This document shows, one piece after another, positions 54,676-63,622 of a stretch of 64,000 nucleotides of DNA; position 1 is the first letter of the stretch, and each line of letters starts with the position of its first letter. Both the position numbers and the translations under genes were made by a program. Origin of the DNA: Pseudomonas nabeulensis (lineage in GTDB: Bacteria; Pseudomonadota; Gammaproteobacteria; Pseudomonadales; Pseudomonadaceae); contig NZ_QUZT01000017.1 of the NCBI RefSeq assembly GCF_004682045.1, positions 1 to 64,000 on the forward strand, in the 5' to 3' direction. Under the pieces are notes generated by a model, which was not told the DNA's origin, did no database searches, and saw nothing but the letters and a program-made list of their open reading frames with translations.

Positions 54676-55931
54676 ACATGGCCGTAGAACATATCGCCAC
54701 CGACCAGCCGCCGGACGACGCCAAGGTCCGCGACCTGGACTACGGCTGGCAGCGCGGCAACCAGGTCGAGTTGCTGGAGAACGGCGAGGCGTACTTTCCC
54801 AGGGTGTTCGAAGCGCTCAGGGCGGCGCAGCGGGAGATCCTGCTGGAGACGTTTATCTTGTTCGAAGACAAGGTCGGGCATGAGCTGCAAGGCATCCTGA
54901 TCGAAGCCGCGCAGCGGGGTGTGAAGGTGGTGGTGAGCCTGGATGGCTTCGGCTGTGGCGAGCTGAGCCCCGGGTTTCTCGGCGCATTGGCAGAGGCAGG
55001 CGTGACCGTGCAGATGTTCGACCCGGCGTCCAAGACCCTGGGGTTTCGCACCAACTGGTTCCGCCGCTTGCACCGCAAGATTGTGGTGGTGGACGCGGCC
55101 GTGGCGTTTATCGGCGGGATCAATTTCTCCGCCGACCACTTGGGCGACTTCGGCCCGGAAGCCAAACAGGATTATGCGGTGCAGGTGACCGGCCCGGCGG
55201 TGGCCGATGTGCATCACTTCGCCCTCGCGCAAAGCGGTCGCCAGGTGCGCACTCGTCGCGGTTGGCGCCGGCGGCAGCAGCGGCCAGCGCTGTGGGCCGA
55301 TCAGGGTGAGGGCCAGGTGCGCTTGATCTACCGCGACAACGTGCACCATCGCGATGATATCGAAGAGGCGTATATCCACGCCCTGAGCAAAGCGCAGCAA
55401 CGTGTGGTGATCGCCAACGCCTACTTCTTCCCCGGCTACCGACTGCTGCGGGAGATCCGCAATGCCGCGCGCCGTGGCGTGCACGTGCAACTGATCATGC
55501 AAGGCCAGCCGGATGTACTGCTGGCCAAGCTGGCGGCCCGCATGCTGTATGACTATTTGCTCAAAGACGGCGTGGTGATCCACGAGTATTGCCAGCGCCC
55601 GCTGCACGGCAAAGTCGCGCTGGTAGATGACGAGTGGAGCACCGTGGGTTCGAGCAACCTGGACCCGTTGAGCCTGTCGCTGAACCTGGAAGCCAATGTG
55701 TTGATTCGTGACCGTGAGTTCAATCAACAGCTTTACGAGCGCCTGGAAATACTCGCTCACACCCATTGCCAAACCATGCCGGAAAACCGCAAGCCACGCT
55801 TATGGCTGTGGCGACTGACCGTCGGTTTCCTGGTGTTTCATGTGATGCGCCACTTCCCTGCCATGACCGGTTGGTTGCCCGCCCACAAGCCCCGCTTGAA
55901 GCCATTTGAGGGCCCAGTCCATGACCTCTGA
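54672..55931 (+). CDS. clsB: Cardiolipin synthase B (PLD superfamily)
   Basis: 419 residues. Two HKD motifs: HRKIVVVDAAVAFIGG near residue 137 and HGKVALVDDEWSTVGSSN near residue 315. It makes cardiolipin from phosphatidylglycerol and, in E. coli ClsB, other phosphatidyl donors. A C-terminal hydrophobic patch (LWRLTVGFLVFHVMRHF) may anchor it. Starts inside the YbhP-like stop (ATGA) and overlaps the ybhN-like gene by 11 bases. A longer frame upstream is not needed. Confidence 0.92.
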   Translation: MNMAVEHIATDQPPDDAKVRDLDYGWQRGNQVELLENGEAYFPRVFEALRAAQREILLETFILFEDKVGHELQGILIEAAQRGVKVVVSLDGFGCGELSPGFLGALAEAGVTVQMFDPASKTLGFRTNWFRRLHRKIVVVDAAVAFIGGINFSADHLGDFGPEAKQDYAVQVTGPAVADVHHFALAQSGRQVRTRRGWRRRQQRPALWADQGEGQVRLIYRDNVHHRDDIEEAYIHALSKAQQRVVIANAYFFPGYRLLREIRNAARRGVHVQLIMQGQPDVLLAKLAARMLYDYLLKDGVVIHEYCQRPLHGKVALVDDEWSTVGSSNLDPLSLSLNLEANVLIRDREFNQQLYERLEILAHTHCQTMPENRKPRLWLWRLTVGFLVFHVMRHFPAMTGWLPAHKPRLKPFEGPVHDL

Positions 55932-56868
55932 AAGCCGCTTCAAGCACTGGAAAAAGCCGCTGACCATCGCCTTCTTCCTGCTATTGATCGTGTTGTTCAC
56001 CCTGCTCGCCCGGCGCATCGACTGGAGCGAAGTGGTGCAGACCCTGGGCGACTTCAAACTGCGCACGCTGTTGATTGCGAGCGGGCTGACCTTGTGCAGT
56101 TTCCTGGTGTACGCCAGCTTTGATCTGATCGGCCGTACCTATATTCGCCAGGACCTGGGCTGGAAGCAGATCCTGCCGGTGGGGATCATCAGCTATGCGT
56201 TCAACCTCAACCTCAGCGCGTGGGTTGGCGGCATCGCCATGCGCTATCGCTTGTATTCGCGGCTGGGGGTGAGCACCGGCAATATCGCCAAGATCCTCGG
56301 GCTAAGCCTGGCGACTAATTGGTTTGGCTATATGGCGTTGGCGGGGGTGATTTTCAGCAGCGGCCTGGTGACGATGCCTCCGGGTTGGAAAGTCAGCAGC
56401 AGCGCTTTGCAGGGCATCGGCGCGTTGTTGGTGTTGGTCAGTCTGGGTTATCTGGCGGCCTGCCAGTTCTCGAAAAAGCGCGCGTGGTCGATTCGCGGCA
56501 TCGAGATCAACCTGCCGTCGTTGCGTATGGCGTGTTTGCAGTTGGCGCTGGGGGCGTTGAACTGGTCGCTGATGGCGGCGGTGATTTTTACCCTGCTGCC
56601 GGCCAAGCTGGATTATCCGCTGGTGCTGGGGGTGTTGCTGATCAGCGCGATTGCGGGGGTGGTCACCCACATTCCGGCGGGGCTCGGGGTGTTGGAGGCG
56701 GTGTTTATTGGACTGCTGCAACATGAAGCGTCACGGGGGAGTTTGCTGGCGGGGTTGATTGCGTATCGGGCGATCTATTTTATTGTGCCGCTGTTGATTG
56801 CGTTGGTGATGTATTTGGGGGTGGAGGCCAAGGCCAAGGCGTTGCGGGTCAAGAAGGCTCCGGCTTGA
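55921..56868 (+). CDS. YbhN-like lysylphosphatidylglycerol synthase TM family protein
   Basis: 315 residues with eight or nine membrane segments, the UPF0104/LPG_synthase_TM fold: VGIISYAFNLNLSAWVGGIAMRYRLYSRLGV and GVVTHIPAGLGVLEAVFIGLL. It lacks the cytoplasmic lysyl-transferase domain of MprF, so a lipid-flipping role is more likely. Third gene of a ybhP-clsB-ybhN operon, same order as E. coli. Confidence 0.86.
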   Translation: MTSESRFKHWKKPLTIAFFLLLIVLFTLLARRIDWSEVVQTLGDFKLRTLLIASGLTLCSFLVYASFDLIGRTYIRQDLGWKQILPVGIISYAFNLNLSAWVGGIAMRYRLYSRLGVSTGNIAKILGLSLATNWFGYMALAGVIFSSGLVTMPPGWKVSSSALQGIGALLVLVSLGYLAACQFSKKRAWSIRGIEINLPSLRMACLQLALGALNWSLMAAVIFTLLPAKLDYPLVLGVLLISAIAGVVTHIPAGLGVLEAVFIGLLQHEASRGSLLAGLIAYRAIYFIVPLLIALVMYLGVEAKAKALRVKKAPA

Positions 56869-56892
56869 GGCGGGGTTGGCTGGTCTGGCGCT

Positions 56893-56982
56893 ATCGGGGG
56901 CAAGCCCCCTCCCACATTTGAATGTATTCACAAATCAAAATCTGTGAACCCAATCCAGTGTGGGAGGGGGCTTGCCCCCGAT
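56893..56982. repeat. REP doublet (REPIN), family A
   Basis: Canonical arms facing each other around TTTGAATGTATTCACAAATC and a few more bases, between the convergent ybhN-like and hydrolase genes. Confidence 0.92.
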
Positions 56983-57004
56983 GACCATCTAAAGAACACC
57001 CTAA

Positions 57005-57760
57005 TTATTGGGATTGAATAATGCTCAACCGCTCCCCCACCACCATCTCGGTAATCCAGTCCACCAGGATCGAGGTGTACGCCTGCTGCGACACCGGGTC
57101 GCTCAACGAGTGATCCGCCCCATCGATAATGCGGTGCGTCAGCGAATGCGTCTGCTGGCACGCCGCCCGATAACTCATGATGGTGGCGTGCGGCACGTGA
57201 TCATCGGTTTCCGACTCGACGATCAATACATCCCCCGTGAACTTCGCGCAGGCATGCAACGCCCGGTTGGTTTCGGCATGCACCAACGTGCCGCGATACT
57301 CCATCAAGTCGACCTTATCCAGCTCGCGCTTGGGCTTGAGCCATTCCTGGTCGCGGTACAGCGCCGGCACTCTCAGCGCCAGCCAGCGCACGGGGCGCAA
57401 TGAGGTGAGGATCGCCGCTAGGTATCCGCCATAACTGGTGCCCACCACCGCCACCGCCGAGGTGTCGATGGCCGGGTGGGACAGCAGCCGGTCGTACGCC
57501 GCCAGCAGGTCACGCAGGTTGTCTTCGCGGGTGACGCGGGACAAGGGAATACCGGTGCCAGCATGCCCGCGCAGGTCGAAGGTGAGGCACACGCAGCCCA
57601 AACCGGCGATGCCTTTGGCGCGCTCAAGGTCACGCTCCTGGCTACCGCCCCAGCCGTGCACGAACAACACGCCGGGGACTTTGGACTTGGGACTGAGAAA
57701 GGTGCCGCTCATCTGTTCGTCGTCAATATCGATCGCAATGCTTTCGCTTCTAGCCGTCAT
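57005..57760 (-). CDS. Alpha/beta hydrolase
   Basis: 251 residues. VLFVHGWGGSQ (oxyanion loop), the nucleophile elbow VVGTSYGGYLAA (Ser), an acid in ESETDDHVPH and the His in IIDGADHSLSD complete the triad. It resembles the dienelactone hydrolase or serine aminopeptidase-like group. It overlaps the DUF3182 gene by 11 bases, so the two are co-transcribed. Substrate unknown. Confidence 0.86.
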   Translation of the reverse strand: MTARSESIAIDIDDEQMSGTFLSPKSKVPGVLFVHGWGGSQERDLERAKGIAGLGCVCLTFDLRGHAGTGIPLSRVTREDNLRDLLAAYDRLLSHPAIDTSAVAVVGTSYGGYLAAILTSLRPVRWLALRVPALYRDQEWLKPKRELDKVDLMEYRGTLVHAETNRALHACAKFTGDVLIVESETDDHVPHATIMSYRAACQQTHSLTHRIIDGADHSLSDPVSQQAYTSILVDWITEMVVGERLSIIQSQ

Positions 57761-58859
57761 AAGATTTAACCGTCACGTACTTGAGAAGAAAGTCGCTGTT
57801 TTCCGCCGGCCCGCGGTACACCTCGATGGCATCCGCCGGCAGCGCCTGGTCCACGTAGGTTTCCACCGAGGACACATGAATGGCGCGCAAGTCGGGGTTG
57901 TTGATAAAGCTCTGCAGCGCCGCGACTTCCGCGCTGCTGGCGCCGCCCATGCGCCACGACTGTTCGAGCACACCGCTGCGGCGCTGGCCGTGGCTGTCCA
58001 GGCCCTGGGCGATGTCGTAGTTGCGCCTTGAAGCATAGAAACCTGGGTAAGCTTCGTCGGCGGCCGTGTCGAACACCTGGGCTTGTTGGATAGCCAGGCA
58101 CACGTCGTCGGGTAGGTCGAGCTTGAGCAGATCCTCGTAGTAGCCCGGCACCACCAGCAGGTTGGAGCCGCCGTAAACCTCTTCGCCCCGCCCGTCCTGA
58201 GTGAGGTATTGCTCGCCGCAGTAGCTGATCACGTGATCGCTGATAAAACTCTGGCCGACGCTGTGGGTGATGACGTCGTGCAGGTCTTGTTCCAACACCA
58301 CGCCTTCGTTGAACACGTTTGCGGCGTTGGGACGCGCCAGCAGCGTGTCGAATGCGTCGAGGCTGTGGATAACTTCCTGACCGCGCCCGGCGCAGGCATG
58401 CACGGGTTTCAAGCGGATGGGACCGTTGTCGAGCAAACGCATCGCGGCGGGCCGCGCATCTTCCAGCGCGAACACGCTTAAGCCATCCAGCACGACCTTT
58501 CGAACACGCTGGCAGAACAACGGCGACCAGCCCTCAGGAGCCGTCGCATCGGGGCTGAGCAGCTCATGGCTAATGGCTTTGGTGGCGATGAAATCGTGAT
58601 CGACGTATCCGCCCCACAGGTCTTCCGGGCCTTTGATGTGCAGTGCGCGGGCTTGGGTGGCGCCCACCAAGGTTTGCGTGGGCAGCAGGTATAACGCTCG
58701 GCCTGCGTGCAGGTCGATGTCGTAGCTGCCACCGAACTTGAGTCCCAGGATCTGCGCCAGCCAGCGCGCCAGGGCGCGATTGGTTTCGATCTCGTGCAAC
58801 GGCGCGCCCTCTCGCGTGGAGTGAGCGACGACGGTTTTTTTGCGTTGGGTCGGGGTCAT
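57750..58859 (-). CDS. DUF3182 protein with ATP-grasp-like features
   Basis: 369 residues. Family recognised as DUF3182. The middle (FIATKAISHELLSPD...GPIRLKPVHACAGRGQEVIHSLD...VVLEQDLHDVITHSVGQSFI) follows the order of an ATP-grasp fold: Lys on a strand, glycine-rich loop, Glu. No function is established. Start at MTPTQRKK (58859) with AAGGGGGACG upstream; the longer frame to 58913 lacks a site. Coupled to the alpha/beta hydrolase. Confidence 0.78.
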   Translation of the reverse strand: MTPTQRKKTVVAHSTREGAPLHEIETNRALARWLAQILGLKFGGSYDIDLHAGRALYLLPTQTLVGATQARALHIKGPEDLWGGYVDHDFIATKAISHELLSPDATAPEGWSPLFCQRVRKVVLDGLSVFALEDARPAAMRLLDNGPIRLKPVHACAGRGQEVIHSLDAFDTLLARPNAANVFNEGVVLEQDLHDVITHSVGQSFISDHVISYCGEQYLTQDGRGEEVYGGSNLLVVPGYYEDLLKLDLPDDVCLAIQQAQVFDTAADEAYPGFYASRRNYDIAQGLDSHGQRRSGVLEQSWRMGGASSAEVAALQSFINNPDLRAIHVSSVETYVDQALPADAIEVYRGPAENSDFLLKYVTVKSYDG

Positions 58860-59030
58860 GCGTCCCCCTTGGCGATCCAGCCATGTGTGTAGAGGGAGGG
58901 TTGCAGGGATCAAGCCAAGACGTTGCGGGCAACGATGGCTGTTAAATCAGACAGTTGTGAAAAAACCGATGGCAGTTGGCCTGTTTTATTCTGCACGACA
59001 CTACCGTCGGTCGGCGGTGTTCTGCACGAT

Positions 59031-59990
59031 TCATACGCCAAACCGGCTGCGGTAATCGCTGGGGGCCAGACCGGTGATTTTCTTGAAGATGGCGCGAAAA
59101 GCGCTGGGGTCCTGGTAGCCCACGGTCCAGGCGATATGGTCGATGGTGCCGTTGGTGAACTCGAGCATTTGCCGGGCCTTACCCACCCGCAGGTGTTGGC
59201 AGTACTCGGTCGGTTTCAAACCCGTAGCATTGCGAAAGCGCCGCAGGAAGGTGCGTTCTTCCAGGCCCGCCTCTTGGGCCATCACCGTGATGGAAACGTC
59301 AACCGCGCCACTGGCCTGCAACCAATGCTGGACCTTGAGGATCGCGGCATCACCGTGCCCGAGGATCGGCGCAAAGTTGCTGCCGCACTGGCTGGCGCTG
59401 TCACTGTGTTCGATCACCAGGAAACGTGCGGTATCGGCGGCGATGCTCGGGCCCATCAAGCGGTCCACCAAGCGCAGGCCCAGCTCGGACCAGGCCATCA
59501 GGCCGGCGGTGGTGATCAGGTCGCCGTCATCGACAATGGGTTTATCCGCCTCCAGCCGCACCGCCGGGTAACGCGTGGCGAAGGACTTGGCGGACGACCA
59601 ATGTGTAGTGGCACTGCGCCCGTCCAGCAGACCACTGCGCGCCAGCATGATCGAGCCGATGCACACACCGCCCAATACCGTGCCCGCCCTGTGTTGCTGG
59701 CGAATCCACTCCAGGAGCGCAGGAGGCGCCTGTTCCTCGGTAAATTCGCCTATCGACGGCGGGACCAGTACGGCCATCATGGGTTGGCCGGGGCCTGGGT
59801 GACTGTCGAATACCCGTGCAGGTTGACCGGCGGCGTCGACCTGCCAATGGCTGACGCGCAGCACTGGCAGTTGGTTGGATTGATGCTCGGCGGCGATGCG
59901 GTTGGCCACGCCAAACAGATCGGTCAGACCATGCACAGCCGCCAATTGCGCGCCTTGATAAATCAACACCCCCAGCTCAACAACCGCCAT
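59031..59990 (-). CDS. GlxA family AraC-type transcriptional regulator
   Basis: 319 residues. Residues 1-190 are a DJ-1/PfpI-like amidotransferase domain (GVLIYQGAQLAAVHGLTDLF; GGVCIGSIMLARSGLLDGR with the nucleophile-position Cys). Residues 215-319 are an AraC HTH pair (TVMAQEAGLEERTFLRRFRNATGLKPTEYCQHLRVGKARQML). Such GlxA/ArgR/CdhR-type activators often respond to nitrogenous compounds. The divergent cysteine hydrolase gene is a likely target. Start at 59990, GGGGGA ten bases upstream. Confidence 0.9.
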   Translation of the reverse strand: MAVVELGVLIYQGAQLAAVHGLTDLFGVANRIAAEHQSNQLPVLRVSHWQVDAAGQPARVFDSHPGPGQPMMAVLVPPSIGEFTEEQAPPALLEWIRQQHRAGTVLGGVCIGSIMLARSGLLDGRSATTHWSSAKSFATRYPAVRLEADKPIVDDGDLITTAGLMAWSELGLRLVDRLMGPSIAADTARFLVIEHSDSASQCGSNFAPILGHGDAAILKVQHWLQASGAVDVSITVMAQEAGLEERTFLRRFRNATGLKPTEYCQHLRVGKARQMLEFTNGTIDHIAWTVGYQDPSAFRAIFKKITGLAPSDYRSRFGV

Positions 59991-60087
59991 TGTCAGTTTT
60001 CCCCCTGTTATTGTCGGTGCAGCCAATCCACGGTGCGGGCGCCAGCCAAGATACTGGACCCCATCAACCCATCACGAGGCAATACCC

Positions 60088-60648
60088 ATGGCCAAGCAAG
60101 CGCTCATCCTAATCGATATCCAGAACGACTACTTCCCCCAGGGCAAGTGGCCCCTCGATGGCGTGGAGGCCGCCGCGGACAAAGCGGCGCAGGTGCTGCA
60201 AGCGTTTCGCCAGGCGGGGGATGCGGTGATTCACGTGCGTCATGAATTCACTTCCGACGACGCGCCATTCTTCACCCCAGGTTCTGCGGGCGCCCATCTG
60301 CACAACAAGGTGCTGAACGAGGGCAACGAGCCGGTGGTGCTCAAGCACTTCGTGAATGCGTTTCGTGAAACCAACCTGCGTTCGCTGCTGGAACAACGCA
60401 GCATCACGGAACTGGTGGTGGTCGGCAGCATGAGCCATATGTGCATCGATGCCGTGGTACGGGCCGCGGCGGATCTTGGCTATAAAGTCACGGTGATTCA
60501 TGACGCCTGCGCCACGCGGGATCAGGAATTCAATGGGCAGGTGATTCCAGCGGCGCAGGTGCACGGGGCTTATATGGCATCGCTGGCATTTGGCTATGCG
60601 GGCGTGGTGTCAGCGGATGAGTATTTGAAGACACAAGCGGCGGCATGA
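60088..60648 (+). CDS. Isochorismatase-fold cysteine hydrolase
   Basis: 186 residues. LILIDIQNDYF (catalytic Asp), KHFVNAFRETNL (Lys) and VVGSMSHMCIDAVVRAAADLG (Cys) form the catalytic set of the nicotinamidase/isochorismatase family. Close in pattern to StyE/YecD-like hydrolases; the substrate is not assigned. Divergent from the GlxA-type regulator across 97 bases. It is not close to the two YcaC proteins. Confidence 0.88.
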   Translation: MAKQALILIDIQNDYFPQGKWPLDGVEAAADKAAQVLQAFRQAGDAVIHVRHEFTSDDAPFFTPGSAGAHLHNKVLNEGNEPVVLKHFVNAFRETNLRSLLEQRSITELVVVGSMSHMCIDAVVRAAADLGYKVTVIHDACATRDQEFNGQVIPAAQVHGAYMASLAFGYAGVVSADEYLKTQAAA

Positions 60649-60669
60649 CCGCCACTTGTTGGCAGGGCG

Positions 60670-61431
60670 CTAACGGGTCGCGATGATGAACAGGCGCGGG
60701 AATGGCAGCAATACGGTGCCATCGGCCAGGGCTGGATAGGCCTGGGTGATCCGCGCCTGATATTCCTGTAGGAACGCGGCTTTTTCGCTGTCGGCCAACG
60801 GCGCGAGGAACGGCCTCAGGGCCGATGCCTTGAACCACTCCACCACTGCCCCGTGGTCGGCCAGAGGGTGCAGGTAGGTGGTGCGCCACACATCGACGGT
60901 GCTGCAATGTTTGCTCAGCAGCTCGTAGTAATAGCTCGCCGTGTGACGCTCGTTGTGTTTGACCGCACCGATCTTGGCGGCCCAAGGCCCCTCAGCGGCG
61001 ACTTCACGGGCGAGGCGGTGCGCAGGTTCGTCAAGGTTGTCCGGGGTTTGCACCGCCAGCGTGCCGCCCGGTGTCAGTTGGTTGACCAGGTGCGGGTAGA
61101 GTGTCGCGTGGTTTGGCAGCCATTGCAGTGAGGCGTTGGCGAGGATCACATCGAACGGTTGCGCGGGGTTCCAATTGCCAATGTCCGCCAGTTCGAAGTT
61201 ATGGGCCGGCAGGCGTTTACGCGCGTCGACCAGCATGTCGTCGGAGCTGTCCAGGCCGGTGACTTTTGCATCCGCGAAGCGCTCGGCCAGCACCTGGGTA
61301 GAGTTTCCAGGGCCGCAGCCCAGGTCAACGGCAGTGCGCACGTCGGCATTCGGAATGGCCGCCACCAAGTCACGGACGGGACGGGTGCGCTGTTGTTCGA
61401 ACATCGTGTATTGCTTGGCTGACCAGGTCAT
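60670..61431 (-). CDS. tam: Trans-aconitate 2-methyltransferase
   Basis: 253 residues. SAM motif DLGCGPGNSTQVLAERF is followed by VTGLDSSDDMLVDARKRLP, FDVILANASLQWLPNH and VQTPDNLDEPAHRLARE, the Tam signature. It methylates trans-aconitate, an inhibitor of the citric acid cycle. It opens with MTWSAKQYTMFEQQRTRP as Tam proteins do. Convergent with the cysteine hydrolase. Confidence 0.93.
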   Translation of the reverse strand: MTWSAKQYTMFEQQRTRPVRDLVAAIPNADVRTAVDLGCGPGNSTQVLAERFADAKVTGLDSSDDMLVDARKRLPAHNFELADIGNWNPAQPFDVILANASLQWLPNHATLYPHLVNQLTPGGTLAVQTPDNLDEPAHRLAREVAAEGPWAAKIGAVKHNERHTASYYYELLSKHCSTVDVWRTTYLHPLADHGAVVEWFKASALRPFLAPLADSEKAAFLQEYQARITQAYPALADGTVLLPFPRLFIIATR

Positions 61432-61470
61432 CGCGGCTTTCCTTCCTGTCTAGGGATTAACGGGCAATAA

Positions 61471-61503
61471 AAAACCCTCGAAGCGTGGGCTGTCGAGGGT
61501 TTT
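61471..61503. terminator. Terminator of ssb (bidirectional form)
   Basis: AAAACCCTCGA and TCGAGGGTTTT pair perfectly around an 11-base loop. Flanked by A and T runs on both sides, it can terminate minus-strand transcripts from ssb. Confidence 0.88.
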
Positions 61504-61524
61504 GTGCATTCCAGGTATTAGACC

Positions 61525-62040
61525 TTAGAACGGGATATCGTCATCAAAGCTGTCGAAATCGGCTGCCGGCTGTGGAGCGGCCTGCTGTGGCGCTGGACGC
61601 GACTCACGCTGAGGCTGCTGGCTTGGCTGCGGACGGGACTGCTGTGGACGCGGTGCCGAGTTGGACATGCCGCCCTGGCCCTGTTGGTCGCCCTGTGGAC
61701 GGCCGCCCAGCAGTTGCATGGTGCCTTGCATGTCGACCACGATTTCGGTGGTGTAACGCTTGATACCGTCTTTTTCCCACTCGCGGGTTTGCAGCTTGCC
61801 TTCGATGTAGACCTGCGAACCTTTGCGCAGGTACTCACCGGCGATCTCAGCAACCTTGCCGAACATCGACACACGGTGCCATTCGGTTTTCTCGACCTTC
61901 TGGCCAGTTTGCTTGTCGGTCCACTGTTCGCTGGTCGCCAGACTCAGGTTGGTCACGGCGTTACCGTTAGGCAGGTAGCGAACTTCGGGATCCTGGCCGC
62001 ATGTACCGACCAATATGACTTTGTTAACCCCACGGGCCAT
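61525..62040 (-). CDS. ssb: Single-stranded DNA-binding protein
   Basis: 171 residues. OB fold [26 protein letters not shown]...[35 protein letters not shown], a Gln/Pro-rich linker and the acidic tip [11 protein letters not shown] that recruits partner proteins. Nine bases after the MFS gene and followed by a terminator. Confidence 0.98.
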   Translation of the reverse strand: MARGVNKVILVGTCGQDPEVRYLPNGNAVTNLSLATSEQWTDKQTGQKVEKTEWHRVSMFGKVAEIAGEYLRKGSQVYIEGKLQTREWEKDGIKRYTTEIVVDMQGTMQLLGGRPQGDQQGQGGMSNSAPRPQQSRPQPSQQPQRESRPAPQQAAPQPAADFDSFDDDIPF

Positions 62041-62049
62041 AACGTTCTC

Positions 62050-63444
62050 CTAGGCTGGGCGCGCTGTCGGCACTGGGTTGACCAGTTGCTCGAGCGTCGC
62101 GCGATCCAATAATTCGGTGTCCAATTTGATGTAGATGGCGGCTTCTTCAGCAACAACCACGGCATCGGTAACCCCGGTAACGGCCTTAAGGCGCTCGACC
62201 AGACCGGCTTCGCGGATCGCTTCGGGCGATAACGGCAAACGCAGGCTCGTTACATAGGGAGGTTCGCGCATGGTAACAGCAAAGGCTAGCCAGAGGGCAG
62301 CCAGACCTGCGCATCCCAGGAACACAACCGACAAACCGCCATGCTGGAACATCCAGCCACCCATGATGCCGCCCAGTGCAGAACCCAGGAACTGGCTGGT
62401 GGAATACACCCCCATCGCCGTGCCCTTGCCGCCGGCCGGTGAAACTTTACTGATCAGCGAAGGCAGCGAAGCCTCCAGCAGGTTGAACGCAGTGAAAAAC
62501 ACCACCGTCCCCACTACCAGCGCCCGCAGGCTGTCGCCGAACTGCCAGAAGAATAGCTCAGTGAGCATCAGCGTCGCGACGGCGCCCAACAGAACTCGTT
62601 TCATTTTGCGTTTTTTCTCGCCATAAATGATGAACGGGATCATGGCGAAGAACGAAATCAACAGCGCGGTAAGGTAGACCCACCAGTGCTGTTCCTTGGG
62701 CAGGCCGGCTTTTTCCACCAGCGCCAGGGGCAGCGCAACGAAGCTGCACATCAGCATCGCGTGTAATACGAAGATACCTAAATCCAGGCGCAGCAGGTCC
62801 GGATGTTTGAGCGTCGGCAGCAACGCCTTGCGCGCAACGCCCGACTCACGGTGCTGCAGGGTGCCGGTGGAGCGCGGCACCATAAACGCGACGACCACGA
62901 TGCCAAACAACGCCATGCCGCCGGTGGCGAGAAACAGCCCGTGCAGGCCGAACGCACGGGTCAGGAGTGGCCCGACCACCATGGCCACGGCAAACGACAG
63001 GCCGATGGTCATGCCGATCATCGCCATGGCTTTGGTGCGGTGTTGTTCGCGGGTCAGGTCCGACAGCAGTGCCATGACGGCCGCGGAAATCGCACCGGCA
63101 CCCTGTAGGACACGGCCAGCGATCACGCCCCAGATCGAATCTGATTGCGCAGCGAGCACACTGCCGAGGGCAAAGACGATCAACCCCAGGTAAATCACCG
63201 GACGACGACCGATGCGGTCGGAAATGATCCCGAACGGAATCTGGAAAAGCGCCTGGGTCAGGCCATACGCGCCAATGGCCAGGCCGATCAGTGCGGGGGT
63301 CGCTCCTGCGAGATCCATTCCATAGGTCGCCAGTACCGGCAACACCATAAACATGCCAAGCATACGGAAGGCGAACACCAGGGCCAGACCGCTTGCTGCT
63401 CGCGTCTCGCCGCTGCTCATGCGTTCGCTGTGGGGATCGTGCAT
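62050..63444 (-). CDS. MFS transporter
   Basis: 464 residues with twelve membrane segments and a C-terminal cytoplasmic extension ([48 protein letters not shown]). The MFS motif [17 protein letters not shown] and the drug:H+ antiporter-like [10 protein letters not shown] are present. Adjacent to ssb and divergent from uvrA, a position fixed in Pseudomonas. Substrate unknown; the C-terminal domain resembles a metal- or ferredoxin-like ACT/HMA fold only loosely. Confidence 0.9.
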   Translation of the reverse strand: MHDPHSERMSSGETRAASGLALVFAFRMLGMFMVLPVLATYGMDLAGATPALIGLAIGAYGLTQALFQIPFGIISDRIGRRPVIYLGLIVFALGSVLAAQSDSIWGVIAGRVLQGAGAISAAVMALLSDLTREQHRTKAMAMIGMTIGLSFAVAMVVGPLLTRAFGLHGLFLATGGMALFGIVVVAFMVPRSTGTLQHRESGVARKALLPTLKHPDLLRLDLGIFVLHAMLMCSFVALPLALVEKAGLPKEQHWWVYLTALLISFFAMIPFIIYGEKKRKMKRVLLGAVATLMLTELFFWQFGDSLRALVVGTVVFFTAFNLLEASLPSLISKVSPAGGKGTAMGVYSTSQFLGSALGGIMGGWMFQHGGLSVVFLGCAGLAALWLAFAVTMREPPYVTSLRLPLSPEAIREAGLVERLKAVTGVTDAVVVAEEAAIYIKLDTELLDRATLEQLVNPVPTARPA

Positions 63445-63556
63445 GGAAAAACCTCGTGTGAACCGGCGGCGATTCTACCAGTCCCATCGATTAAGAGGGT
63501 ATATGCGGCGGTTTGCCGCGCAGCTTTCATGTAAGGCTGCAAGCGGCCTTTTGACA

Positions 63557-63572
63557 GTGTATATTCATCCAG
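63557..63572 (+). promoter_or_regulatory. LexA-like (SOS) box of uvrA
   Basis: GTGTATATTCATCCAG differs at two positions (first G, thirteenth C) from CTGTATATTCATTCAG, the uvrA box I recall from E. coli. It sits between a TTGACA (63551) and the -10-like TATACT (63583) upstream of uvrA. Confidence 0.6.
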
Positions 63573-63622
63573 TCTTTAGCCGTATACTCCGGCATTATTT
63601 ACGCCCGCCGTGCGAGGCCATC

